This document shows positions 56,079 through 64,000 of a DNA stretch of 64,000 nucleotides, in pieces. Within the stretch, counting starts at the first letter, position 1. Each line of letters opens with the position of its first letter. The position numbers were made by a program, and so were the translations under genes. The notes under the pieces are model-generated. The model was not told where the DNA came from and did not search any database. It saw nothing but the letters and a program-made list of their open reading frames with translations. Source of the stretch: Cupriavidus necator A5-1 (lineage in GTDB: Bacteria; Pseudomonadota; Gammaproteobacteria; Burkholderiales; Burkholderiaceae); assembly GCF_000744095.1 (NCBI RefSeq), contig NZ_JQLI01000001.1, positions 434,001 through 498,000 of the forward strand. The letters run 5' to 3'.

Positions 56079-56351
56079 TCAGGCGGAACGCAGCAGCGCG
56101 AGCACCCGAACGAGGTTCGGGTCGGCAATGTCGCCACCTGGTTCCCTGCGCGCGAGCAGTAAGTCCATCAGGTCGTTGTCACTAAGTTCGAACAGGCGTG
56201 TGAGTGCTTCCACATCGGCATCGTTGAGATCTCGTTCATAACGGCAAAAAAAACGTTCGATGATCAGATCGTTTTCCAGCAGGCCACGTCGGGCACGCCA
56301 GCGAAGTCGCGCGCGGCGCAGCGGATCGGATTGATGTGAGGTGTCGTTCAT
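56079..56351 (-). CDS. sdhE: SdhE, FAD assembly factor of succinate dehydrogenase
   Basis: The ATG at 56351 ([20 protein letters not shown]) starts one base after the sdhB stop; 90 residues. The RGxxE motif that contacts SdhA is RRGLLENDL, and the C-terminal helices ([20 protein letters not shown]) fit the five-helix fold. SdhE promotes covalent flavinylation of SdhA. In core Burkholderiales operons gltA follows; here the next gene is fumC. Confidence 0.93.
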   Translation of the reverse strand: MNDTSHQSDPLRRARLRWRARRGLLENDLIIERFFCRYERDLNDADVEALTRLFELSDNDLMDLLLARREPGGDIADPNLVRVLALLRSA

Positions 56352-56352
56352 G

Positions 56353-57057
56353 TCAAACCTTACCGCGTACCATGAGTTCCTTGATCTTGCCGATGGCCTT
56401 CGTCGGATTGAGGCCCTTCGGGCACACATCGACGCAGTTCATGATGGAATGGCAACGGAACAGGCGGTACGGGTCTTCGAGATTATCGAGACGCTCGCCG
56501 GTCGCTTGGTCACGGCTGTCCGCGATAAAGCGATAGGCTTGCAGCAGGCCAGCGGGGCCGACGAACTTGTCCGGGTTCCACCAGAAGCTCGGGCACGAGG
56601 TCGAACAGCTCGCGCACAGAATGCACTCGTACAGGCCGTCGAGCTCGTCGCGCTCTTCCGGTGACTGCAGGCGCTCTTTCTCCGGCGGCGGCGTGTCGTT
56701 GATCAGGTATGGCTTGATCGAGTGATACTGGTGGAAGAAGTGCGTCATATCGACAATCAGGTCGCGAATGACGGGCAGGCCAGGGAGCGGTCGCAGTACG
56801 ATTTTTTGCGGAAGATCGTTCATGTTCGTTAAACACGCCAGACCGTTCTTGCCGTTGATGTTCATCGCGTCCGACCCACACACCCCTTCACGGCACGAGC
56901 GCCGGAACGCCAGCGTTTCATCGACAGCCTTCAGCTTGACGATCGCGTCGAGCAGCATCCGTTCGTGTGAGTCAATTTCGATCTCATACGTCTGCATGTG
57001 TGGCGCTGCGTCCTTATCCGGGTCGTAGCGATAGATCTCGAAGGTACGTGTTGCCAT
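56353..57057 (-). CDS. sdhB: Succinate dehydrogenase iron-sulfur subunit
   Basis: The ATG at 57057 ([20 protein letters not shown]) follows an AAAGGAAAAACG site; 234 residues. The [2Fe-2S] cysteines are in [14 protein letters not shown] and GLACLTNM; [4Fe-4S] and [3Fe-4S] cysteines are in [18 protein letters not shown] and [17 protein letters not shown]. It passes electrons from the SdhA flavin to ubiquinone at the membrane. It lies 32 bases after sdhA. Confidence 0.96.
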   Translation of the reverse strand: MATRTFEIYRYDPDKDAAPHMQTYEIEIDSHERMLLDAIVKLKAVDETLAFRRSCREGVCGSDAMNINGKNGLACLTNMNDLPQKIVLRPLPGLPVIRDLIVDMTHFFHQYHSIKPYLINDTPPPEKERLQSPEERDELDGLYECILCASCSTSCPSFWWNPDKFVGPAGLLQAYRFIADSRDQATGERLDNLEDPYRLFRCHSIMNCVDVCPKGLNPTKAIGKIKELMVRGKV

Positions 57058-57089
57058 GGTCGTTTTTCCTTTAAGTCCGGGAATGGCGC

Positions 57090-58865
57090 CTAGAAGGTAC
57101 GTGGTTTCGGCGGAACCGTTGCAACGGTCAGCGGTTGCATTTGAACCGGCTTGTAGTCGAGGCGATCGCCTTCGCTGTACCACAGCGTGTGACGCAGCCA
57201 GTTTTCGTCGTCGCGTTGCTTGTACTCGCTCGGCGCGTGTGCGCCGCGGCTTTCCTTACGCGCTTCGGCCGAAACCATCGTGGCGCGCGCCACCTCGATC
57301 ATGTTGGCCAGTTCCAGCGCTTCGACGCGCGCGGTGTTGAACACCTTTGACTTGTCCTTCATGTGCACATCATTGACGCGCTCGGCCACTTCCTTGATCT
57401 TCCTGACGCCTTCAGTCATCAGCTCCTCAGTGCGAAACACACCAGCATGCTTTTGCATCGTCGAGCGAATGTCGCCTGCGACCGCTTGCGTGTATTCGCC
57501 CGACGATGACTTCTCCAGTTTGTTCAGGCGCGACAGCGCGAAATCGGCGGCATCGGCCGGCAGAGGCTTGTGTTCCTTGATTTCCTTCACGTGCTTGATG
57601 ATGTGGTTGCCGGCTGCGCGGCCGAACACCACAAGGTCGAGCAGCGAGTTCGTGCCGAGGCGGTTCGCGCCATGGACCGATACGCACGAGCATTCGCCGA
57701 CGGCGTAGAAACCGTTGACCGGATCCTTGTGGCCCTTCGACGTGCCGACCACCTGGCCATGAATGTTGGTCGGGATGCCCCCCATCTGATAGTGAATGGT
57801 CGGCACGACCGGAATCGGCCATTTGACGGGATCAACGTTCGCGAAGCGTTGGGCGATTTCGCGGATCGAAGGAAGACGCTTCATGATCGTCTCGGCACCG
57901 ATGTGCGACAGATCGAGCAGGATGTGATCCTTGTTCGGACCGACGCCCCGGCCTTCGATGATTTCTTGCCCCATCGACCGTGACACGAAGTCGCGCGGCG
58001 CCAGATCCTTCAGCGTCGGCGCGTAGCGTTCCATGAAGCGCTCACCGTCCGCGTTGCGCAGAATGCCGCCTTCGCCGCGCACGCCTTCCGTGATCAGCAC
58101 GCCTGCGCCCGCCACACCCGTAGGGTGAAATTGCCAGAACTCCATGTCTTGCAATGCGATACCCGAACGTGCAGCCATGCCGAGGCCGTCACCGGTGTTG
58201 ATGAACGCGTTGGTGGAGGCCGCAAAGATCCGGCCAGCACCACCCGTTGCGAACAGCGTCGTCTTGCCTTGGAGGATGTAGACGTCGCCCGTTTCCATCT
58301 CCATCGCGGTCACGCCAAGCACATCGCCGTCGGCGTCGCGGATCAGGTCCAGCGCCATCCATTCGACGAAGAATGTGGTCCTCGCCGCGATGTTCTGCTG
58401 ATACAGCGTATGCAAGAGCGCGTGACCGGTACGGTCAGCCGCCGCGCAAGCGCGTTGCACCGGTTTTTCGCCATAGTTCGCGGTGTGGCCGCCGAACGGG
58501 CGCTGATAGATCGTGCCGTCCGCATTGCGGTCAAACGGCATACCGAAGTGTTCCAGTTCATAGACCGCATTCGGCGCTTCACGGCACATGAACTCGATCG
58601 CGTCCTGGTCACCGAGCCAGTCAGAGCCCTTGATGGTGTCGTAGAAGTGGTAATGCCAGTTGTCTTCGCTCATGTTGCCGAGCGACGCGCCGATGCCGCC
58701 TTGCGCCGCAACCGTGTGCGAACGCGTCGGGAAGACCTTCGACAGCACGCAGACCGACAGACCGGCGCGCGCGAGTTGCAGCGATGCGCGCATCCCAGAG
58801 CCGCCTGCGCCGACGATGACCACGTCGAAGCGGCGACGCGGCAGAGCATTCCTGATTGCAGTCAT
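57090..58865 (-). CDS. sdhA: Succinate dehydrogenase flavoprotein subunit
   Basis: The ATG at 58865 overlaps the sdhD stop (TAATG); 591 residues. FAD Rossmann motif [20 protein letters not shown]; the covalent FAD attaches to H50 in [18 protein letters not shown]. Succinate-site motifs are [36 protein letters not shown] and the C-terminal capping and helical domains ([17 protein letters not shown]). It oxidises succinate to fumarate. No lesions. Confidence 0.96.
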   Translation of the reverse strand: MTAIRNALPRRRFDVVIVGAGGSGMRASLQLARAGLSVCVLSKVFPTRSHTVAAQGGIGASLGNMSEDNWHYHFYDTIKGSDWLGDQDAIEFMCREAPNAVYELEHFGMPFDRNADGTIYQRPFGGHTANYGEKPVQRACAAADRTGHALLHTLYQQNIAARTTFFVEWMALDLIRDADGDVLGVTAMEMETGDVYILQGKTTLFATGGAGRIFAASTNAFINTGDGLGMAARSGIALQDMEFWQFHPTGVAGAGVLITEGVRGEGGILRNADGERFMERYAPTLKDLAPRDFVSRSMGQEIIEGRGVGPNKDHILLDLSHIGAETIMKRLPSIREIAQRFANVDPVKWPIPVVPTIHYQMGGIPTNIHGQVVGTSKGHKDPVNGFYAVGECSCVSVHGANRLGTNSLLDLVVFGRAAGNHIIKHVKEIKEHKPLPADAADFALSRLNKLEKSSSGEYTQAVAGDIRSTMQKHAGVFRTEELMTEGVRKIKEVAERVNDVHMKDKSKVFNTARVEALELANMIEVARATMVSAEARKESRGAHAPSEYKQRDDENWLRHTLWYSEGDRLDYKPVQMQPLTVATVPPKPRTF

Positions 58866-59233
58866 TACACTCTCCAGAGAATCTGCGCAGCGTAGCCGGC
58901 ACACGCGAGCAGCCAGACGATCGACAGCGTTTGAAGAAGCAGACGGAGACTGACGGGCTTGACGTAGTCCATCCAGATGTCGCGGACGCCGACCCAGGCG
59001 TGATAGAACAGCGACAGCAGCGTGACGAAAGTGGCGAGCTTCATCCACTGCGTCGCGAAGATCGACGCCCATCCGTCATATGAAAATTGCTGTGCGCCGA
59101 AGAACCACACGAGCAGGATGACCGTGTAGATCGCCATGATGGTGGCCGTGATGCGCTGGGCGAGCCAGTCGCGCAGTCCGTAGTGAGCACCGACGACGAG
59201 CCGCTTCGGACCGATTTGATGATGGACTGCCAT
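58865..59233 (-). CDS. sdhD: Succinate dehydrogenase membrane anchor SdhD
   Basis: Encodes 122 residues, starting directly after the sdhC stop and overlapping sdhA by one base. Three membrane helices (about 25-47, 62-82, 95-117). The haem b His and quinone-site residues are probably in SLFYHAWVGVRDIWMDYVKP (His, Arg, Asp, Tyr), the conserved SdhD motif. Confidence 0.93.
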   Translation of the reverse strand: MAVHHQIGPKRLVVGAHYGLRDWLAQRITATIMAIYTVILLVWFFGAQQFSYDGWASIFATQWMKLATFVTLLSLFYHAWVGVRDIWMDYVKPVSLRLLLQTLSIVWLLACAGYAAQILWRV

Positions 59234-59647
59234 TTAGAAGGCTCCAAATAGTTTGAGTGCGAAAGCGAGCGTGAGGAGCGATGAGACGATCGCCACGATG
59301 GCCGCCGTCCTCTTGCCGTCCTCTTTCGAGACCGCACGGTGCGTGTCCATCAGCAAATACCGGAGGCCGGCGCAGAAGTGCAAGAGGAACGCCCACGTCA
59401 ATACGAGTACGACAACCTTCACGACGAGGTTTGCAAGGACAGCCTTGAAGACTCCGAAGGTAACTGTGGAAGTCAGACTCCGCTCGAACAGATAGAGCAG
59501 GAACGGCAAGAAGACGAACAGCAGGGCACCGCTCAGGCGATGCAGGATCGACACACGGCCCGCCAGTGGCAGGCGGTAGGCAGTCAATATTTGCCCGATA
59601 CCGATGTTTCGGAATTCCGGCCTCGGTTTCCTTACTGCTTCAGACAT
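59234..59647 (-). CDS. sdhC: Succinate dehydrogenase cytochrome b556 subunit SdhC
   Basis: The ATG at 59647 (MSEAVRKPRPEFRNIGIGQI) gives 137 residues. Conserved SILHRLSGALLFVFLPFLLY (quinone-site Ser and Arg) and the haem-ligand region LLHFCAGLRYLLMDTH; three membrane helices. First gene of the sdhCDAB-sdhE run, 124 bases downstream of cfa. Confidence 0.94.
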   Translation of the reverse strand: MSEAVRKPRPEFRNIGIGQILTAYRLPLAGRVSILHRLSGALLFVFLPFLLYLFERSLTSTVTFGVFKAVLANLVVKVVVLVLTWAFLLHFCAGLRYLLMDTHRAVSKEDGKRTAAIVAIVSSLLTLAFALKLFGAF

Positions 59648-59771
59648 GGGGACCTCCAGTTGTAGGCGAACAATTCGCGGCAAAGGGTGTCGAAATCACG
59701 ACCTGCGTACGGTTACGCCGGTCCATATAAGAGTTGCCACCGCGTGAGCGCGGAAGGGGTAAACATGTCGC

Positions 59772-60983
59772 TCAGTGGCCACCGTACATATATCGCCGCG
59801 ACCACGGCAAATTCTTTGCGCTGCGTCCCGCCTTGCGGCACACCACCTGATAGATGGACACATCGTCGTTCTCGAACGCATATGCGCAACCCGCGAGGTA
59901 CACGCGCCAGATGCGGTACTTCTCGTCGTCGACGAGCTTCCTCGCTTGTTCCGCTTTCGCTTCGAAGTTCGCGACCCAGATGTTGAGCGTGTGAGCATAG
60001 TGACGGCGCAGGCTTTCGACGTCGATAGCTTCGAGCCCGCCGCGCTGGATCGATTCGAGCGCGAAGCTGATGTGCGGCAACTCGCCGTCGGGGAAAACGT
60101 ACTTGTCGATGAACTCGCCGCCGCCGAGCGCCGTTTCGCCGCTGTCGTAATCCGTCGACGTGATGCCGTGATTCATCGCGATGCCGTCATCCGTGAGCAG
60201 GTCGCGGATCTTCTGGAAGTACGAGGGCAGATTCTTGCGGCCCACGTGCTCGAACATGCCGACGCTCGTGATGCGGTCGAACTGGCCTCCGACATCGCGA
60301 TAGTCCTGTAGACGGATCTCGATCTGGCCTTCGAGTCCTTCCGCCTTCACGCGCTGCGTCGCGACATCGAACTGGTTCTGCGACAGCGTCACGCCCACGC
60401 ACTCTGCGCCGAACTTCTTCGCCGCGCGCAGCACGAGGGCGCCCCAGCCGCAGCCGATATCGAGCAGACGCTGACCCGGTTGCACCTGGATCTTCGTGAG
60501 GATGTGATCGATCTTCTTTATCTGCGCGGTGGCGAGGTCTTCGCCGCCGTTCTCGAAGTACGCGCACGAGTACACCAGGTTCTCGTCGAGCCACAGCTTG
60601 TAGAACTCGTTCGAGACGTCGTAGTGATATTGGATCGCCTTCTTGTCCGACGTTTTCGAGTGATTGAAATAGCGCCGCACGCGAGCGAGCTTGCTCGCCT
60701 TCGTTGCCGTGCTACGCGCAAGCGAATATCCGATGCTGATGATGTCCGACAGCTTGCCTTCGATGTCGATCTTGCCCTTCACATACGCCTCGCCCAGATT
60801 GTCGAGGCTCGGTTCGAAAAGGAGGGGCAGCGCGGACGCGCTGTTCACTTTCAGCGTGACCTGCGGCGCGGCGAACCTGCCGAAGTCATGCTGCTGGCCA
60901 TCCCACAGCACAAGGCGTGCTGGCAGGTTTGCAGTGGTTCTTACATCTGCCACCCATTGCGCGAGTTTCTTTTCCCAGATCAT
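59772..60983 (-). CDS. cfa: Cyclopropane-fatty-acyl-phospholipid synthase
   Basis: The ATG at 60983 (MIWEKKLAQWVADVRTTANL) is preferred over one seven codons upstream; 403 residues. The N-terminal lipid-binding domain is followed by IQYHYDVSNEFYKLWLDENL, the SAM motif RLLDIGCGWGALVLRAA, and the C-terminal TWLVANFEAKAEQARKL-like region (here NIWVANFEAKAEQARKLVD). It adds a methylene bridge to unsaturated membrane lipids, often as an acid, solvent or oxidative stress response. Directly upstream of sdhC on the same strand and divergent from cyoA. Confidence 0.93.
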   Translation of the reverse strand: MIWEKKLAQWVADVRTTANLPARLVLWDGQQHDFGRFAAPQVTLKVNSASALPLLFEPSLDNLGEAYVKGKIDIEGKLSDIISIGYSLARSTATKASKLARVRRYFNHSKTSDKKAIQYHYDVSNEFYKLWLDENLVYSCAYFENGGEDLATAQIKKIDHILTKIQVQPGQRLLDIGCGWGALVLRAAKKFGAECVGVTLSQNQFDVATQRVKAEGLEGQIEIRLQDYRDVGGQFDRITSVGMFEHVGRKNLPSYFQKIRDLLTDDGIAMNHGITSTDYDSGETALGGGEFIDKYVFPDGELPHISFALESIQRGGLEAIDVESLRRHYAHTLNIWVANFEAKAEQARKLVDDEKYRIWRVYLAGCAYAFENDDVSIYQVVCRKAGRSAKNLPWSRRYMYGGH

Positions 60984-61004
60984 AGTTTGCAGACCTTGTG
61001 GCAA

Positions 61005-61557
61005 CTAAACAGAGTTGACAGGCGCGAAGGCGGGCGTGACGCTTTGGCCTATGCGGCGAGGAATTGAAGGACCGCGCACTAACGCTCGTCGAACTGGCGG
61101 CGCTTCAGTGTCCTACGTGGCTTTGATGATAGTTAGCGGGGAGACGGTGGGCTATTACATATCACTGGAGCGTGCCGGGCTGTGACACTAAATGTTTATG
61201 CTACTCGGGACATGGCTGCGGTGCATTCTGCCGACGATCTTTATTACCTTAATTCTTGGCGGCTGCATGCTTTAGCGGAGTATTCCTGAGCGTGTGCAGG
61301 GAACTGATCTTAGCGGGAGCCCATCTACAATAAATCTTGGATTGCGACGCGTGTCTTGGCCGCCTACCCTCGTATGGCTGCCGCGTTAGTGACCATGTGT
61401 ACGCCGTCCCGATGCAAGGGGATAAAACAGGTGGACGGGAGCAGGTTTCAATCCCGAACAGTACAACGCAGGCTTGAGCGATGCGAGCCAGCTGTACCGG
61501 TCTGCCCGTGATCTTCGCGGCCGGAGGCTCAAGAGATTCACTGTCGAGGTCATTACG
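61005..61557. promoter_or_regulatory. Divergent control region between cfa and cyoA
   Basis: About 550 bases with no convincing gene. It should hold the promoters for cfa-sdh on the minus strand and cyoA-cyoB on the plus strand. AT-rich patches near 61180-61260 are the best promoter candidates, but no clear FNR/Anr box or -35/-10 pair could be fixed by eye. Confidence 0.45.
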
Positions 61558-62508
61558 ATGGATGCTGCTGATCCCATCTACGCTCCCTCCAAGGCATTCT
61601 TCGGCACGCGCCGGCCAGGCGGTCTGGCTTTCGGCACGATGGCCATACTTCTCCTCAATGGCTGCACGATGGAACTGTTTTCCCCGCAAGGCATTATCGG
61701 GCAGCAGGAGAAGTCGCTCATCATCATCGCGCTGGTCTTGATGCTGATGGTGGTTATCCCTGTCATCGTTTTGACGCTGTACTTCGCCTGGCGTTATCGC
61801 GACACTAACCTGAAGGCGACCTATGCGCCCAAGTGGTCCCGCTCGACCAGGATCGAAGTGGTGGTCTGGGGCATTCCGTGTGTCATCGTGGCCTCCCTTG
61901 GCATTCTCATCTGGAACACCACGCACAAGCTCGATCCTTATCGAGCCATCGAGTCGAACGTTGCACCGGTCGAGGTTGAGGTCGTTGCACTGAACTGGAA
62001 GTGGCTGTTCATCTACCCACAGTATGGCGTCGCCTCGCTGAACCAGCTCGCCATTCCGGTCAACACGCCCATCGACTTCAAAGTGACCGCGGAATCGATT
62101 ATGAATTCTTTCTTCATTCCGCAGCTCGGCAGCCAGGTTTATGCGATGGCCGGAATGCAGACGCGTCTCCATCTCGTTGCAAACGCGCCTGGCGTGTACC
62201 TGGGCCAGTCCGCGGCCTACAGCGGGTCGGGTTTCTCCGACATGCACTTCAAAACTGTCGCCACATCGCGTGAGGTGTTCGACAACTGGATTCGGGAGGC
62301 GAAGCAGTCTGCGCGACCCCTGGATGAAAAGACGTACCGCATGCTTGAGCGCCCCAGCAGCCGCGACGCGGTGACGCTGTATTCCAGCGTCGCGCCCGCG
62401 CTCTTCGCAAACGTCGTGGATAAGTACATGCATGGTGCTGAGCAGATTTGCCGGGCGGACAGTCCGGAGACCGTGCGAGCCCCGCATGCAATGGCTATGG
62501 AGCGCTGA
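61558..62508 (+). CDS. cyoA: Cytochrome bo-type ubiquinol oxidase subunit II
   Basis: The ATG at 61558 (MDAADPIYAPSKAFFGTRRP) gives 316 residues. Lipoprotein signal with lipobox LLNGC, two membrane helices, and a periplasmic cupredoxin domain (VEVEVVALNWKWLFIYPQYG, SFFIPQLGSQVYAMAGMQTR) that lacks the CuA ligands, as in quinol oxidases. The C-terminal COX-aromatic-rich region (SGSGFSDMHFKTVATSREVF) is typical of CyoA. Followed after three bases by cyoB. Confidence 0.95.
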   Translation: MDAADPIYAPSKAFFGTRRPGGLAFGTMAILLLNGCTMELFSPQGIIGQQEKSLIIIALVLMLMVVIPVIVLTLYFAWRYRDTNLKATYAPKWSRSTRIEVVVWGIPCVIVASLGILIWNTTHKLDPYRAIESNVAPVEVEVVALNWKWLFIYPQYGVASLNQLAIPVNTPIDFKVTAESIMNSFFIPQLGSQVYAMAGMQTRLHLVANAPGVYLGQSAAYSGSGFSDMHFKTVATSREVFDNWIREAKQSARPLDEKTYRMLERPSSRDAVTLYSSVAPALFANVVDKYMHGAEQICRADSPETVRAPHAMAMER

Positions 62509-62511
62509 GCT

Positions 62512-64000
62512 ATGTTTGGAAAATTGAATCTTTCTGCCATCCCACTCCATGAGCCCATCATCATGGGGACGCTGGCAGTCGTCCTGCTGGCGGGCGCGGC
62601 CTTACTCGGGGCCATCACCTACTTCGGAAAATGGAAGTACCTGTGGACCGAGTGGATTACCTCAGTCGACCACAAGAAGATCGGCGTGATGTACATCATC
62701 CTGGCGCTGGTGATGCTGGTTCGCGGCTTTTCCGATGCCATCATGATGCGTACGCAGCAGGCAATGGCCTTTGGCGATGCGGCTGGCTACTTGCCGCCAC
62801 ACCACTATGACCAGATATTCACCGCGCACGGCGTGATCATGATCTTCTTCGTGGCCACGCCGTTCATCATTGGCCTGATGAACGTAATCGTGCCGCTGCA
62901 GATCGGCGCCCGCGACGTCGCCTATCCCTTTGTCAACTCGTTGAGCTTCTGGTTGTCGGCAGCCGGCGTGGTGCTCGTGATGCTGTCGATGTTCGTGGGG
63001 GATTTTGCTGCGACCGGCTGGGTGGCTTACCCCCCGTTATCGGAGCTCGGGTATAGCCCAACGGTCGGCGTTGACTATTACATATGGTCGCTACAGATAT
63101 CAGGTCTCGGGACGACACTAACTGGCATCAATTTTATCGTCACGATCTTGCGCATGCGAGCGCCAGGCCTGACGCTGATGAAGATGCCGGTTTTCACCTG
63201 GACGGCGCTGATCACCAATATCCTGATTGTCGCCATCTTCCCGGTCCTGACCGCGACGCTTGCGCTGCTGGCGGCCGACCGATACCTCGGGATGCATTTC
63301 TTCACCAATGAGCTCGGTGGGAATGCAATGATGTACATCAACCTCATCTGGATCTGGGGACACCCAGAGGTCTACGTGTTGATTCTTCCCTGCTTTGGCG
63401 CATTCTCGGAGATTATTGCCACGTTCTCGCGCAAGCCGCTGTTCGGCTACCGTTCCATGGTGTACGCCACGTGCTCCATTGGCGTTCTGTCCTTCTGCGT
63501 CTGGCTGCACCACTTCTTCACCATGGGATCGGGTGCGAATGTCAATGCCTTCTTCGGCATCATGACGTCCATTATCTCCATCCCGACCGGCGTGAAGCTG
63601 TTCAACTGGCTGTTCACGATGTACCGCGGGCGGATCCGTTACCACTCGTCAACGTTGTGGACCATTGGCTTCATGGTCACGTTTGCGATAGGGGGGATGA
63701 CGGGGGTGTTGCTGGCGGTCCCTGGCGCCGACTTCGTGCTGCATAACAGCCTGTTCCTGATTGCCCACTTCCACAACGTCATCATCGGCGGCGTGCTGTT
63801 TGGCTTGCTGGCCGCATTGAACTTCTGGTTCCCGAAGGTGTTCGGCTTCACGCTCAATGAATTCTGGGGCAAGGTCTCCTTCTGGTGCTGGCTGGTGGGT
63901 TTCTACCTGGCGTTCATGCCGCTCTATGTGCTCGGCTTCAAGGGCATGACACGCCGGATGAATCATTATGCCAACGTGGACTGGCACCCTTACCTGGTCG
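62512..64000 (+). CDS. cyoB: Cytochrome bo-type ubiquinol oxidase subunit I, 3' end outside the window
   Basis: The ATG at 62512 follows the cyoA stop by three bases; the frame is open to the window end (496 codons of about 660). The low-spin haem His is H106 ([12 protein letters not shown]); the ubiquinol-site residues R71, D75 and H98 ([23 protein letters not shown]) are present. CuB ligands are in [14 protein letters not shown] and [10 protein letters not shown], and the haem o ligand and second low-spin ligand are in [12 protein letters not shown]. It reduces O2 to water and pumps protons. With cyoE at 50.7 kb most of the oxidase set is in the window. Confidence 0.97.
   Translation, partial: MFGKLNLSAIPLHEPIIMGTLAVVLLAGAALLGAITYFGKWKYLWTEWITSVDHKKIGVMYIILALVMLVRGFSDAIMMRTQQAMAFGDAAGYLPPHHYDQIFTAHGVIMIFFVATPFIIGLMNVIVPLQIGARDVAYPFVNSLSFWLSAAGVVLVMLSMFVGDFAATGWVAYPPLSELGYSPTVGVDYYIWSLQISGLGTTLTGINFIVTILRMRAPGLTLMKMPVFTWTALITNILIVAIFPVLTATLALLAADRYLGMHFFTNELGGNAMMYINLIWIWGHPEVYVLILPCFGAFSEIIATFSRKPLFGYRSMVYATCSIGVLSFCVWLHHFFTMGSGANVNAFFGIMTSIISIPTGVKLFNWLFTMYRGRIRYHSSTLWTIGFMVTFAIGGMTGVLLAVPGADFVLHNSLFLIAHFHNVIIGGVLFGLLAALNFWFPKVFGFTLNEFWGKVSFWCWLVGFYLAFMPLYVLGFKGMTRRMNHYANVDWHPYLV

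Noticed and set aside
1..64000. CRISPR array, tRNA or rRNA genes, plasmid replication or partition genes
   Set aside because: No regularly spaced repeats, cloverleaf-like sequences or rep/par motifs were noticed while reading; a covariance search for tRNA would settle this.

Overview
The window is GC-rich DNA of a Burkholderiales type (Cupriavidus/Ralstonia/Burkholderia-like). This is inferred from the two-domain porin, Bug/TctC binding protein, split ChrA, sdhCDAB-sdhE order and the insertion sequence families. The density of insertion sequences, broken genes and gene chimeras suggests an accessory replicon or genomic island rather than a core chromosome. No replication, partition, tRNA or rRNA gene and no CRISPR array was seen.

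Layout. 1-8.3 kb: the end of a RutE-like reductase, a porin, a decayed KAP ATPase, then a stress group (membrane protein, catalase, Tat-exported hydrolase) facing an exported isochorismatase-like hydrolase. 8.4-12.7 kb: a beta-carbonic anhydrase gene split into two pieces by about 3.4 kb holding a damaged IS110 element and a group II intron. 12.7-16.3 kb: an in-frame fusion of a NAD(P)-binding reductase with a LysR regulator, divergent from a winged-helix/TPR regulator. 16.7-19.1 kb: an IS630 element between a TonB receptor relic and an integrase relic, then unexplained hairpins and the 3' tail of a second group II intron. 19.2-26.8 kb: an aromatic catabolic island with LysR, extradiol hydroquinone-type dioxygenase, WrbA quinone reductase, GST fragment, a tryptophan-dioxygenase-like haem protein, a coupled 58-residue ORF, maleylacetate-reductase-like dehydrogenase, nitroreductase and outer-membrane channel. 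26.8-36.1 kb: mostly gene and IS relics, plus an intact IS5 element, an IS110 element and a histone-deacetylase-like amidohydrolase. 36.1-41.5 kb: a well-preserved operon with a LysR regulator (TauD-like dioxygenase, enolase-superfamily enzyme, Bug binding protein, two-gene ChrA). 42-50 kb: an antitoxin with a broken RES toxin, Tn3 relics, a truncated LuxR regulator and a Tn3 transposase gene split by a second IS5 copy. 50.7-64 kb: cyoE, a broken IS5-family element, then maeA-fumC-sdhE-sdhBADC-cfa on the minus strand facing cyoA-cyoB on the plus strand.

How the genes work together. The 19-27 kb set reads as reduction of a nitroaromatic, cleavage of a hydroquinone-type ring, and reduction of the maleylacetate-type product. 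The 50-64 kb block is a compact respiratory module: succinate dehydrogenase reduces ubiquinone, fumarase and malic enzyme carry the carbon to pyruvate, and a cytochrome bo-type oxidase (CyoA, CyoB and the haem O synthase CyoE) reoxidises the quinol. The most interesting items are the TDO-like protein lacking the distal histidine, its coupled small ORF, the reductase-LysR fusion, and the respiratory block inside IS-rich DNA.
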